Shown one piece after another: positions 1 to 8,397 of a stretch of 64,000 nucleotides of DNA. Numbering within the stretch: position 1 is the first letter of the stretch; each line of letters opens with the position of its first letter. Source of the DNA: Flavobacterium sp. J27 (GTDB taxonomy: Bacteria > Bacteroidota > Bacteroidia > Flavobacteriales > Flavobacteriaceae); assembly GCF_004303025.1 (NCBI RefSeq), contig NZ_PJQW01000002.1, forward strand, positions 231,147 through 295,146, read 5' to 3'. The notes beneath the pieces were generated by a model that had not been told where the DNA came from, ran no database searches, and was given only the letters and a program-made list of their open reading frames with translations. The position numbers and the translations under genes are program-made.

Positions 1-2
1 AA

Positions 3-86
3 AAACGTATCATGAGAGAAAATGGAATTCATGTGGTAGATTCTCCAGCTGAAATCGGTAAAAAAGTAAAAGAAGTTTTAGGATAA
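3..86 (+). CDS. sucD: Succinyl-CoA ligase alpha subunit, 3' end only
   Basis: Only the last 27 codons are inside the window (frame 3, stop TAA at 84-86). The visible tail, KRIMRENGIHVVDSPAEIG followed by KKVKEVLG, matches the C-terminal end of the succinate-CoA ligase alpha subunit, where a GI.V..SPAEIG segment precedes the terminus. This TCA-cycle enzyme makes succinate plus NTP from succinyl-CoA. The call rests on a short tail, so another Rossmann-like C-terminus cannot be fully excluded. The gene ends just before a strong hairpin terminator. Confidence 0.65.
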   Translation, partial: KRIMRENGIHVVDSPAEIGKKVKEVLG

Positions 87-108
87 AATTTCTTTCAGAT
101 ATAAAAAT

Positions 109-141
109 GTCCCGAATATATTATTATTCGGGACTTTTTTT
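109..141 (+). terminator. Rho-independent terminator after sucD
   Basis: A 9-bp perfect stem (GTCCCGAAT at 109-117 with ATTCGGGAC at 126-134) is followed by seven T at 135-141. It lies between the convergent sucD end and the cytochrome c peroxidase gene. The A-run on its left side could let it work on the minus strand too. Confidence 0.85.
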
Positions 142-151
142 ATAATATGAA

Positions 152-1339
152 TTATTCAAAAGGAGTACTCCATTTGCTATCTGTGTATACATTAGATCCT
201 GCTAAAGTGAAAAGAAAAGATTGTAATGCATTCATTTCTGCTCCTGTCATATTTAATTGCTGACCGTTTCCAGCAGGACGTAATCTTGGATCCAAATTAG
301 TATTCCCTGGTGCAATAGTAATCGAATTATAATGTCCTATAGCGGCTTGTAGTGTAGCTATATTTCCAGTATGCATCAAAGTAGAATTGATGGTGCCATC
401 TTGTTTTACTAAATCTCTTAATGAAGGTGCTCTAGTATTTGTTATATCAATTCCTGTATTGTTAATGGTTCCAATTATTCCATTATTTAATGTATTGGGA
501 TCAATATCGAATTCTGGAGCTCTATGACAACCAGCACATCCTACACCACCACCAATACGAGAACCATTTGGATCAAACTGGGGTGGAGCTAAAAATAAGT
601 TTTTCCCTGTATTTTCAGTTTGCGTAAAATTTGGAAAAGGTTGATTATCATTGTTTACTAATGCTCTTCCTGTATCATATTTAGAATCAAAAGATTGAAT
701 GCTTCTAATAAATTGAGCCAAAGCATTTTGTATTTTTACTTCTGTAATTTCATCATTTCCATATACAAATGTGAATAATTCTTTATAATAATCTATATTT
801 TCCATTCTCGTAATTAAATCTGCAAAAGATAAATCACCATTTGTTCCACTAAATCCCATTTCACCATGATCTTTAATAGGCATAGTTGTTTGAATTTCGA
901 GACTAGCTGCTCTCTCATCCCAGAAAAATTTAGTTTCTGTGGCAAAACGAGTATTAATTAATCGCATGGAATGTCTTCCTGTAGTTCCATTAACACCATT
1001 ACTTGCCATAGCAGCATTATCTCCAAAAGCATTTTCTTGTTTATGACAACTCGCACAGGCAATGGTATGGTTTGCTGATAAATTGGTGTCATAAAATAAG
1101 ACTCTTCCTAATGTAGCTCCTTTATTGGTTATCGGATTTGAAATGCTATTATCTTTTGTAATATAATTTGGAATCGATTGGCTAGCATAGTTTTCTAAAT
1201 TATTCAGATCTATTGTATTTCCAAATGTAGCGGATACATATGGATATACAGGAATAGATTCATAAAGATCATCTGATTCTTTATGGCAAGAAAAAAATAG
1301 TGAAATTACTAAAAGGGATAAAATTTTGTACATTTTCAT
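152..1339 (-). CDS. Di-haem cytochrome c peroxidase family lipoprotein
   Basis: This 395-residue protein belongs to the MauG/bacterial cytochrome c peroxidase family, which uses c-type haems to reduce peroxide or carry out related oxidations outside the cytoplasm. Two haem-attachment motifs are visible: CASCH at residues 95-99 and CAGCH at 268-272, one per domain, as the family requires. The N-terminus is a lipoprotein signal with a Cys near residue 18 (LFFSC), so it is probably membrane-anchored and extracytoplasmic. Length fits the family. It is the last gene of a minus-strand run behind the ECF sigma/Spy genes, 76 bases downstream of the Spy-like gene, and could be co-transcribed. The physiological electron donor and exact substrate cannot be read from the sequence. 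Confidence 0.88.
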   Translation of the reverse strand: MKMYKILSLLVISLFFSCHKESDDLYESIPVYPYVSATFGNTIDLNNLENYASQSIPNYITKDNSISNPITNKGATLGRVLFYDTNLSANHTIACASCHKQENAFGDNAAMASNGVNGTTGRHSMRLINTRFATETKFFWDERAASLEIQTTMPIKDHGEMGFSGTNGDLSFADLITRMENIDYYKELFTFVYGNDEITEVKIQNALAQFIRSIQSFDSKYDTGRALVNNDNQPFPNFTQTENTGKNLFLAPPQFDPNGSRIGGGVGCAGCHRAPEFDIDPNTLNNGIIGTINNTGIDITNTRAPSLRDLVKQDGTINSTLMHTGNIATLQAAIGHYNSITIAPGNTNLDPRLRPAGNGQQLNMTGAEMNALQSFLFTLAGSNVYTDSKWSTPFE

Positions 1340-1415
1340 TTTAATTAGGTTTTAGTTATTGTCTATTAGTTTAGACGCCACTTTTTTTTTATTCTTGCGG
1401 TAATTTTTTATTTTT

Positions 1416-1871
1416 TTATTTTTTGGGTGGTTTATTTGAAAAAATTTTGGCTAATTCAGCTGTTAAGTTTTCATAATCAGCTAATTGTTCTTCTTTGCAT
1501 ATTTTTTTTATATCTAAAAAATGATTAAAATGCACTTTTTCAATCGCCATTTGTTTTTCTGTAATGGCTTGAAATAGAGAATCTGTCTTATTGGTTGGTG
1601 TTTCGTTCTCAATTAATGTTGCATATAATTCCCTTTTTAATTTTTTGATGGTGCTATCCAATGTGTTAATTGTGTTTCTATGCGTAGCTATAAGTGCTTC
1701 ATATTGAGCTATTTGTTTTGAGTCAAAATGTAATTTTTCAATAATTATTTCTTTTGGCTCTTTTCTAGGCCCTCTAAAATCTTTTGGACCGTTAGAAAGA
1801 TGAAATAACATAAAAATGTTAATTAAAAACAGACATATAATTATGAGAGTTAAGAATTTGGTCTTATTCAT
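1416..1871 (-). CDS. Spy/CpxP-like periplasmic (metal-sensor) protein
   Basis: A 151-residue protein with one N-terminal membrane segment (about residues 7-24) and a mostly alpha-helical remainder rich in K, E and Q. The segment IIIEKLHFDSKQIAQYEAL and the later helices (residues 40-140) resemble the Spy/CpxP/CnrX helical-hairpin fold. It probably stays anchored, with its sensor part in the periplasm. It starts 3 bases after the stop of the small membrane protein gene and follows an ECF sigma factor, an order reminiscent of the cnrYXH metal-sensing module. The assignment is by fold pattern and context; ligand and signal are unknown. Confidence 0.65.
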   Translation of the reverse strand: MNKTKFLTLIIICLFLINIFMLFHLSNGPKDFRGPRKEPKEIIIEKLHFDSKQIAQYEALIATHRNTINTLDSTIKKLKRELYATLIENETPTNKTDSLFQAITEKQMAIEKVHFNHFLDIKKICKEEQLADYENLTAELAKIFSNKPPKK

Positions 1872-1874
1872 AAT

Positions 1875-2138
1875 CTAGTATAATTGATTGTTCGTAGTTA
1901 TTTCAAATAATGGAGAAACGCTAACAGGCTTATGCTCTGTTTTTTTATTTAAGAAAAAAACATTAATCGTTAACAATATAGCCACAGAAGCTGCTACTAA
2001 CCATTTTGTGTAATTATCTATAGGCTTATTTTCTTCAATTTTAGCTTGAATTTCTTGAAATAGTTTTTCATTTGGAATTGCTTTTGTTATTCCTAAGGTA
2101 CTATTTAATATCTTTTCTATAAATGTATCTTGTTTCAT
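1875..2138 (-). CDS. Small single-pass membrane protein, likely anti-sigma factor
   Basis: An 87-residue product with a charged cytoplasmic part (about 1-45), one membrane helix (about 46-63, WLVAASVAILLTINVFFL) and a short periplasmic tail. The ATG at 2138 is preferred over one at 2219, which would overlap the sigma factor gene by 26 bases and add an uncharacteristic basic leader. The gene lies 55 bases downstream of an ECF sigma factor and 3 bases upstream of a Spy-like gene, the position of a membrane anti-sigma factor such as CnrY. I recognise no named domain, so the role is inferred from topology and neighbours. Confidence 0.6.
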   Translation of the reverse strand: MKQDTFIEKILNSTLGITKAIPNEKLFQEIQAKIEENKPIDNYTKWLVAASVAILLTINVFFLNKKTEHKPVSVSPLFEITTNNQLY

Positions 2139-2193
2139 TTTTAAATTGAATTTTGTCAATTTAGAGTTAATGTACTCTATTAGACGATTAAAA

Positions 2194-2694
2194 TTATTTT
2201 TTCTTGCGATAAGATTCAAATTTATCTGAAATTCTTTCTTTTAATGTGGTTTTTGCTCTAAAAATTAATGATTCAATGGCTGAAATACTTGTTTCCATTA
2301 TTTCGGCTATTTCAGGATTGCTTAGTCCATCAATTTTAGATAAAATAAAAGCTGTTTTTTGATGTTCTGGTAAAGTATTAATAATAGCAAACAAAAGAGC
2401 TGCATCTTCTTTCTTTTCTAAGATTATTCCAGGGTGCTCAAAATTTGAAATTTGCACTATTTCTTGTTCGTTATGACTTTTGTTACCAAAAATAAAAAGC
2501 CTTTTTTTACTTTTCTTCTTTTTCAGAAAATCCAAGGATTGATTGATTGTTATTTTATAAATCCACGTTTTTAATGAGGCCTTTCCTTGAAATGAATGCA
2601 AAGTGTAATACACCTTTACAAATACATCCTGTGTTACTTCTTCAGCATCTTGAATGTTTTGTAAATAATGTAAGGCTACATTGTAGACGAGCAC
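2194..2694 (-). CDS. ECF-type RNA polymerase sigma factor
   Basis: A sigma-70 family ECF factor of 166 residues from the first usable start. Region 2 is visible as DAEEVTQDVFVKVY (residues 17-30) followed by LKTWIYKITINQSLDFLK. Region 4 is a C-terminal helix-turn-helix around LPEHQKTAFILSKIDGLSN and PEIAEIMETSISAIESLIFRA (split here only for length). The start at 2694 is GTG and clips the beginning of region 2. The open frame continues upstream to 2733 with plausible region 2.1 sequence (IEPFTKIYNEYK) but no ATG, GTG or TTG, so the true start may be an unusual ATA at 2730. It probably directs its own operon (membrane anti-sigma, Spy-like sensor). Confidence 0.88.
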   Translation of the reverse strand: MLVYNVALHYLQNIQDAEEVTQDVFVKVYYTLHSFQGKASLKTWIYKITINQSLDFLKKKKSKKRLFIFGNKSHNEQEIVQISNFEHPGIILEKKEDAALLFAIINTLPEHQKTAFILSKIDGLSNPEIAEIMETSISAIESLIFRAKTTLKERISDKFESYRKKK

Positions 2695-2865
2695 TTTATA
2701 TTCGTTGTATATTTTTGTAAATGGTTCTATATTTTATCTAAATTTTAATGATATGACATTTAAAATCTCAAAAAGTTTAAATTAAATACGATAAGTTAGA
2801 AAAAAATTGTTAGTACTAAATTAGAAGTATTTTCTTAATCTTTTTTTTTAACTTTAAATTATTAA

Positions 2866-2873
2866 TATATTTG
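2866..2873 (+). promoter_or_regulatory. Bacteroidota -7 promoter element for fabG
   Basis: TATATTTG fits the TAnnTTTG consensus exactly and lies 23 bases before the fabG ATG. No convincing TTG -33 element was found at the expected distance. Confidence 0.5.
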
Positions 2874-2896
2874 ACTTCAAATTTTAAGAAACAAAA

Positions 2897-3643
2897 ATGA
2901 AATTATTAGAAGGTAAAGTAGCTATCATTACAGGTGCTAGCCGCGGTATAGGTAAAGGAATTGCCGAAGTTTTTGCAAAAAATGGAGCAAATGTTGCATT
3001 TACATACAGTTCTTCTGTATCTTCTGCTCAAGAATTAGAAAATGAATTAAATGCATTAGGAGTTAAAGCAAAAGGATATCAATCTAATGCAGCTGATTTT
3101 GACGAATCTCAAAAATTAGTAGATAATGTACTAGCTGATTTTGGTACGATAGATATTTTAATCAATAATGCTGGTATTACTAAGGATAATTTATTAATGA
3201 GAATGAGCGAAGAGGATTTTGACAAGGTGGTTGAAATCAATTTGAAATCGGTTTTCAATATGACTAAAGCGGTTCAAAAAACAATGCTTAAAAATCGCAA
3301 TGGTTCTATCATTAATATGAGTAGCGTTGTAGGTGTAAAAGGAAATGCAGGACAAGCTAATTATGCAGCTTCAAAAGCAGGTATGATAGGGTTTACGAAA
3401 TCTATTGCCTTAGAATTAGGTTCAAGAAATATCCGTTGTAATGCTATTGCGCCAGGATTTATTGAAACTGAAATGACCGCTAAATTAAATGAAGATGTAG
3501 TAAAAGGATGGAGAGAAGCTATTCCGTTGAAAAGAGGTGGATCACCTGAGGATGTTGCCAATGTTTGTGTTTTCTTAGCTTCTGATATGAGTGCTTATGT
3601 AACAGGACAGGTAATCAATGTTGATGGTGGAATGTTAACATAA
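2897..3643 (+). CDS. fabG: 3-oxoacyl-[acyl-carrier-protein] reductase
   Basis: A classical short-chain dehydrogenase of 248 residues that performs the NADPH-dependent keto-reduction of fatty-acid elongation in the cytoplasm. The cofactor motif GASRGIG is at residues 13-19, NNAG at 90-93, the catalytic Ser at 142-143, and the YxxxK pair at Tyr156 and Lys160. The C-terminal segment VTGQVINVDGGMLT is typical of FabG. It stands alone behind its own predicted promoter, with the vWA-like gene 61 bases downstream. Other SDR substrates are possible in principle, but length and the C-terminal motif favour FabG strongly. Confidence 0.93.
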   Translation: MKLLEGKVAIITGASRGIGKGIAEVFAKNGANVAFTYSSSVSSAQELENELNALGVKAKGYQSNAADFDESQKLVDNVLADFGTIDILINNAGITKDNLLMRMSEEDFDKVVEINLKSVFNMTKAVQKTMLKNRNGSIINMSSVVGVKGNAGQANYAASKAGMIGFTKSIALELGSRNIRCNAIAPGFIETEMTAKLNEDVVKGWREAIPLKRGGSPEDVANVCVFLASDMSAYVTGQVINVDGGMLT

Positions 3644-3704
3644 GAATGAGTAACAATTTAAATCATTTTTTGGTTACTAATAGATTACAACACTAAATAA
3701 ATGT

Positions 3705-5732
3705 ATGACAACGAGTACTATTTTACTTCTTATTCTATCAGTATTTATAGCTACTGGTTTATCATATTATCAATACTTTTATAAAGCTAAAAGCAAGTCT
3801 AAGATTCATTTGCTTTTAGCTTTTTTACGTTTTTTAAGTTATGTGGGCCTTTTTTTATTACTTATTAATCCTATAATTTCTAACGCATCTTACGAAATTG
3901 TAAAAACACCTTTACCTATTATTGTTGATAACTCTAAATCTATCAAAGAGTTAAGTGGTAACCATTTAGATTCTTCTTCTATTAAGCAATTAACAGAAAA
4001 TAAAACACTAAATGAAAAGTATAATTTACAATTGTATACATTTGATAAAGAGTTTATCCATAATGGAAAAATAGATTATTTAGGCAAACAATCATTACTA
4101 GATAATGTTGCTAAAAATTTAAAACAATTATATCGTAACATTAATTATCCTGTAGTTCTGTTTACTGATGGTAACCAAACACAAGGAAGTGATTATGTAT
4201 ACAGTTTTCAAAATAACACAAAGATATATCCGGTAGTTCAAGGAGATACAACTACTGTTTTTGACTTGAAAATCAATCAAATTAACGTTAATAAATATAC
4301 TTTTTTAAAAAATAAATTTCCTGTTGAAGTTTTTGTACAATATAATGGCAATCAAAACGTAACTGCTAATTTTGCAATTACAACTGGAAACCAAACCGTT
4401 TTTAAAAAGAATATTACTTTCACATCCAAAATAAAAGCACAATCTATTTCAGTTTTATTAGATGCTAATGCTATTGGGATTCAAAAATATACTGCAACTA
4501 TAACTTCCGCTGAAACTGAAAAAAACAAGAGTAATAATACTCAGAATTTTGTAGTTGAAGTAATCGATCAGCGTACAGAAATAGCTTTAGTTTCAGATAT
4601 GGTTCATCCCGATTTAAGTGCTTTAAAAAGAAGCATTGAAGTGAATGAACAACGTAAAGTAAGTTTGTTGAAACCAAATGAGATTACTGATTTAAAAAAA
4701 TATAATTTATTTATTTTTTATCAACCAAATGCTACTTTTAAAGCGTTATTTGAGGCAAATAAGAATGCTGAAATAAATTCGTTATTAATTACAGGAACGC
4801 AGACCGACTTTAATTTTTTGAATGCTTATCAAACTGATTTTAACTTTAAAATGGGCAATCAAAAAGAAGATTATTTTGCTTCTTTTAATACAGATTTTAC
4901 TGTTTTTGCTCAAGAAAATATTGGATTTGAAAATTTTTCATCTTTAGAAAATAAATTTGGTACCATTACTGTTAAAGGAAATGCAAAAACATTGCTAAAT
5001 GCAAGTATTCGTAATATACAAACTGAAAACCCATTGTTTACCTTTTTTGAAGAAGGAAAAAATAGGAGAGGTTATTTGTTTGGTGAGAACATTTGGAAAT
5101 GGAGAATGGAAACGAATTTAAAAAAGAAATCGTTCCAAGATTTTGATTTTTTTACTGATAAATGGGTGCAATTTCTAACTTCAAATACAACTAAAAAATC
5201 ATTAGAAGTAGATTTTAAAAAATATTACAATGAGGGAGAAACGATAGAAATTACGGCTCAATATTTTGATAAAAACTATGAATTAGATCAAAATGCACAA
5301 TTAAATATTGTAGTAACAAATAAAGAAACAAAATTTAAAAAAACATACAATTTCTTAAAATCAAATATTGATTATAAAGTTGAATTTGATAATTTACCAA
5401 AAGGGAATTATTCTTTTACTGTTACCGAAAATAGTTCTAAAGCTTCTTTTTCAGGAAGTTTTGAAATTTTAGAGTTTGATATCGAGAGACAATTTGTTAA
5501 TCCTGATCGAATTCGTTTAGAACAATTAGCAGCAACAACTTCTGGTAAATTATTTTATCCCAATCAATTAGATCAATTAATAAAAATATTATCAGATAGC
5601 AATTCCTATTTGCCAGTTCAAAAAGAAGTGATTACTAAAAAACCTTTAATAGACTGGAAATTACTCTTGCTTTTAATTGTTTCTTTTCTGTCTTTGGAAT
5701 GGTTTATTAGGAAATATAATGGACTTTTATAA
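3705..5732 (+). CDS. Membrane-anchored vWA-like domain protein of unknown role
   Basis: 675 residues with two N-terminal membrane helices (about 5-22 and 34-60), a large extracytoplasmic part and a C-terminal helix (about 650-668). After the second helix, LPIIVDNSKSI resembles the DxSxS metal-site motif of a von Willebrand A domain, and FTDGNQTQGS resembles its later TDG motif. This layout is seen in conserved Bacteroidota membrane proteins often labelled VWA-domain proteins; function is unknown. The last 6 bases overlap the 3' end of the convergent LTA-synthase-like gene. No operon partner is evident. Confidence 0.6.
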   Translation: MTTSTILLLILSVFIATGLSYYQYFYKAKSKSKIHLLLAFLRFLSYVGLFLLLINPIISNASYEIVKTPLPIIVDNSKSIKELSGNHLDSSSIKQLTENKTLNEKYNLQLYTFDKEFIHNGKIDYLGKQSLLDNVAKNLKQLYRNINYPVVLFTDGNQTQGSDYVYSFQNNTKIYPVVQGDTTTVFDLKINQINVNKYTFLKNKFPVEVFVQYNGNQNVTANFAITTGNQTVFKKNITFTSKIKAQSISVLLDANAIGIQKYTATITSAETEKNKSNNTQNFVVEVIDQRTEIALVSDMVHPDLSALKRSIEVNEQRKVSLLKPNEITDLKKYNLFIFYQPNATFKALFEANKNAEINSLLITGTQTDFNFLNAYQTDFNFKMGNQKEDYFASFNTDFTVFAQENIGFENFSSLENKFGTITVKGNAKTLLNASIRNIQTENPLFTFFEEGKNRRGYLFGENIWKWRMETNLKKKSFQDFDFFTDKWVQFLTSNTTKKSLEVDFKKYYNEGETIEITAQYFDKNYELDQNAQLNIVVTNKETKFKKTYNFLKSNIDYKVEFDNLPKGNYSFTVTENSSKASFSGSFEILEFDIERQFVNPDRIRLEQLAATTSGKLFYPNQLDQLIKILSDSNSYLPVQKEVITKKPLIDWKLLLLLIVSFLSLEWFIRKYNGLL

Positions 5733-7811
5733 TTTTTGATATTTTTTATTTTTCAATAAATAAGCGGCACTTTGATAAAAAGAAATTGTTTCTGTAGCTA
5801 ATGTTGTATTTATCTTTTCTTTTGGAATTTCATCATAATACAATTCAAAAGTATTTGTATTTCCTTTGCTTAATTTTAAATCAAACTGTTTTTGTTTTTT
5901 AACAGGTGATATAATCGTTAACGTATTGTTTTTAATATATCCTAAATCTTCATATGTAGCTATAAAAGCTCTAGGTTGGTAATTGTTTTTCATTATATCT
6001 TGACCAAAAAATTTGCTTTGATAATTAAAATGTAATAAACCAAAAACAGTTGGCATTAAATCGATTTGAGACATAAGTATATTTTCATTTTTGGGAGATA
6101 TAAAACCAGGTGCATAAACCATAGCTGGAATTCTATATTTATCTAAAGGCAATTCCGTTTTTCCAGAACTAGATGCACAATGATCCGCAACAATAACAAA
6201 AATCGTATTTTTAAACCATGACTGTTTTTCAGCCATTACAAAAAACTGACGTAAAGCATAATCAGTATATTTTACACCACCTTCTCTAGATTTTGAATCA
6301 CATGAAATCGAAATTTTTCCATCTGGATAAGTAAAGGGTCTATGATTGCTTACTGTCATCCAATGATTAAAAAATGGTTTACCAGTTTGCGCTTCCTTAT
6401 TCATTATTTGTATCGCTTTTTTAGCCATATCTTCATCACAAACACCCCAAATGTTTGAGAAACTAATTTCCTCAGCTGTAAACGAATTTTTATCAATTAC
6501 ATCATAACCATTTCCTACAAAGAAATCGTTCATATTGTCAAAATAAGCATCACCACCATACAAATATTTTACATCATAACCTTTGGATTTAAAAATACTT
6601 CCTGTACAAAATTTGTTTTTATTGTCTTCTCTTTTAACAACACTTTCACCAGGTGTTGAAGGAATACAAAGTGTTACAGCTTCTAAACCTCTCACGGTTC
6701 GATTTCCTGTGGCATATAAATTAGAAAAATTCAAACTTTGTAAGGCCAAAGAATCTAAAAACGGAGTAAGATTTTGTTGATTGCCATACATTTTCATAAA
6801 AGAAGCACTTAAGCTTTCAATAGTAATTAAGACCACATTCTTTTTTATTTCATCTCCTTCATTGGTTATAGTATGTGTAGATGAATCTTTCTCTATTTGA
6901 GGGAGTTGTTTTTGCAATAAAGCGAAGGCTTCCTCATTTTTAATAGTGTTGTAAAATTGGTAATAATCTAATTCACTATTTTTAAATGCAAGATAAAATT
7001 TAAAAATGCCATTAGCCTGCAATTCATTGGTATACAAATTTTTAGAGTTTTCTAAATAACTTAAGCCAGGAATAATAAATAATGAAAGGATAAAAAACAG
7101 ACCGTATATACCTAATATTTTAATTTTAGTTTTAAAAGAAGGTAAATTATCTAAGTATATCTTTGAATTTTTAACTATAAAATAAGTAGCAATTAATGTG
7201 AGTATACCAACACAGGTAAATAATGGAATTACGGGATAAGACTCCATAATGTTACCAATAACTGTATTAGTATAAACCAAATAATCTACAGCAATAAAAT
7301 TATATTTTAAACCAAATTCATTCCAAAAAAAGAATTCGCTAACCGCATTTTGTATAATTAGTAACGAAAATAAGAAAATAGTAAATGAATAAATAAGTAA
7401 TCGTATGATTTTTCTATAGTTTGGTATAAATACAAGTAATCCTATTAAAACTGTTTTTATTCCAACAAAAATAAGTCCGATTTCAGGTAAAACACCACCA
7501 TACTCATTTAAAATTGATTTGCCAGAAGCAATATAAATAAATAAAAAGGCGTATATTGAAAGTAAAATATAACCCCAAGGTTGTTTTAGTTTTGAATTAG
7601 ATAAGAATAATAAATAAAGCCATAGAAATGCACTAGTTACTATAAAAATAAAAAAATCGGATAGCATGCCTAATAACACTATTTTTAGTATTTCTAGAAT
7701 GGTGAAACTAGATTGTGTAATAGGATGAAAAAAGAGTATGATCCGTAATAATAAATTGATAATTAAATAAAAAATAACCAGATTTTTAAAAGGGGCAAGA
7801 TATTTGTTCAT
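5727..7811 (-). CDS. LTA synthase-family membrane phospho-transferase/sulfatase-like enzyme
   Basis: A 694-residue alkaline-phosphatase-superfamily enzyme with about five N-terminal membrane helices (residues 8-250) and an extracytoplasmic catalytic domain (about 320-640). Visible metal and catalytic positions are Glu332 (TIESLSASF), the nucleophile Thr372 (TGNRTVRGLE), His490 (MTVSNHRPF) and Asp543-His544 (VIVADHCAS). This is the LtaS/EptA architecture, which moves phospho-headgroups onto envelope polymers or lipids. Bacteroidota lack classical LTA, so the true substrate is unknown. Its promoter carries the 11-bp phased repeats proposed to bind the nearby response regulator. Confidence 0.82.
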   Translation of the reverse strand: MNKYLAPFKNLVIFYLIINLLLRIILFFHPITQSSFTILEILKIVLLGMLSDFFIFIVTSAFLWLYLLFLSNSKLKQPWGYILLSIYAFLFIYIASGKSILNEYGGVLPEIGLIFVGIKTVLIGLLVFIPNYRKIIRLLIYSFTIFLFSLLIIQNAVSEFFFWNEFGLKYNFIAVDYLVYTNTVIGNIMESYPVIPLFTCVGILTLIATYFIVKNSKIYLDNLPSFKTKIKILGIYGLFFILSLFIIPGLSYLENSKNLYTNELQANGIFKFYLAFKNSELDYYQFYNTIKNEEAFALLQKQLPQIEKDSSTHTITNEGDEIKKNVVLITIESLSASFMKMYGNQQNLTPFLDSLALQSLNFSNLYATGNRTVRGLEAVTLCIPSTPGESVVKREDNKNKFCTGSIFKSKGYDVKYLYGGDAYFDNMNDFFVGNGYDVIDKNSFTAEEISFSNIWGVCDEDMAKKAIQIMNKEAQTGKPFFNHWMTVSNHRPFTYPDGKISISCDSKSREGGVKYTDYALRQFFVMAEKQSWFKNTIFVIVADHCASSSGKTELPLDKYRIPAMVYAPGFISPKNENILMSQIDLMPTVFGLLHFNYQSKFFGQDIMKNNYQPRAFIATYEDLGYIKNNTLTIISPVKKQKQFDLKLSKGNTNTFELYYDEIPKEKINTTLATETISFYQSAAYLLKNKKYQKL

Positions 7812-7830
7812 AAGCTAATTAATTATGAAT

Positions 7831-7838
7831 CAAAAGTA
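7831..7838 (-). promoter_or_regulatory. -7 promoter element for the LTA synthase-like gene
   Basis: On the minus strand the bases read TACTTTTG, a perfect TAnnTTTG. It sits 19 bases before the start codon at 7811, and exactly 21 bases separate it from the nearest repeat of the 7860-7897 operator. Confidence 0.6.
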
Positions 7839-7859
7839 TAGTTTGTATTAGAGGCTTTG

Positions 7860-7897
7860 CTTAAGTTTTACTTAAAACATTCTTAAGTTTCACTTAA
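7860..7897. promoter_or_regulatory. Four phased CTTAA repeats, predicted OmpR/PhoB-type operator
   Basis: CTTAA occurs at 7860, 7871, 7882 and 7893, exactly 11 bp apart, making four direct repeats on one DNA face. The two 16-bp halves (from 7860 and from 7882) differ at one base. Tandem direct repeats at 11 bp are the hallmark of PhoB/OmpR-family dimers. The site lies between the divergent LTA-synthase-like and thioredoxin-cassette genes. A second copy of the whole arrangement is at 13045-13082. That the regulator at 11019-11681 binds it is inference. Confidence 0.7.
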
Positions 7898-7962
7898 TTT
7901 AAAAGTATGACAATACTGTTAGATTTAAAAAATCGTTTAATTTGTATTAAAATTATTTAAAA

Positions 7963-8397
7963 ATGAAGAAAATTGTAATCCTTTTGTTTTTATTAGTAAC
8001 AACTATAGGTTTTTCACAAGATTGGAAATATAATTTTGAAGAAGCAAAAGAAGTGGCAAAAAAAGAAAATAAAGATATTGTTCTTATTTTTTCAGGATCA
8101 GACTGGTGTGCGCCTTGTATAAAATTAGATAAAAATATTTGGCAATCGGAAGCTTTTAAAAAAGAATCTTCAGACAAATGGATTTTAGTAAAAGCTAATT
8201 TTCCAAGAAAAAAAGCCAATCAATTATCCGAAGAACAAACGGAACATAACAGAAATCTAGCTGAAAAATATAATATTGAAGGAAGTTTTCCATTAGTAGT
8301 CTTGTTAGATAATAATGGAAAAGTTTTAGGAAAAATGGGGTTTAAAAATGTTTCTCCTGAAGAATATATTAAAATGATTTATGCCTTAAAAAAATAA
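7963..8397 (+). CDS. Secreted thioredoxin-like protein
   Basis: 144 residues with an N-terminal signal peptide (about 1-19, ending GFSQ) and a thioredoxin fold. The redox motif is WCAPC, with Cys49 and Cys52 placed after a beta strand (DIVLIFSGSD), and a cis-Pro segment is visible near EGSFPLVVLLD. It should act in the periplasm, reducing or isomerising disulfides. It opens a tightly packed cassette: its stop codon overlaps the apbE start by one base, and DUF4266, DUF3570 and two-component genes follow. Paired with ApbE and a Cys-tailed lipoprotein, a role in redox maturation of that set is plausible but unproven. Confidence 0.85.
   Translation: MKKIVILLFLLVTTIGFSQDWKYNFEEAKEVAKKENKDIVLIFSGSDWCAPCIKLDKNIWQSEAFKKESSDKWILVKANFPRKKANQLSEEQTEHNRNLAEKYNIEGSFPLVVLLDNNGKVLGKMGFKNVSPEEYIKMIYALKK

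Noticed and set aside
7953-8219. Antisense open frame over the thioredoxin gene
   Set aside because: It is opposite a clear WCAPC thioredoxin with a signal peptide, and has no recognisable features.
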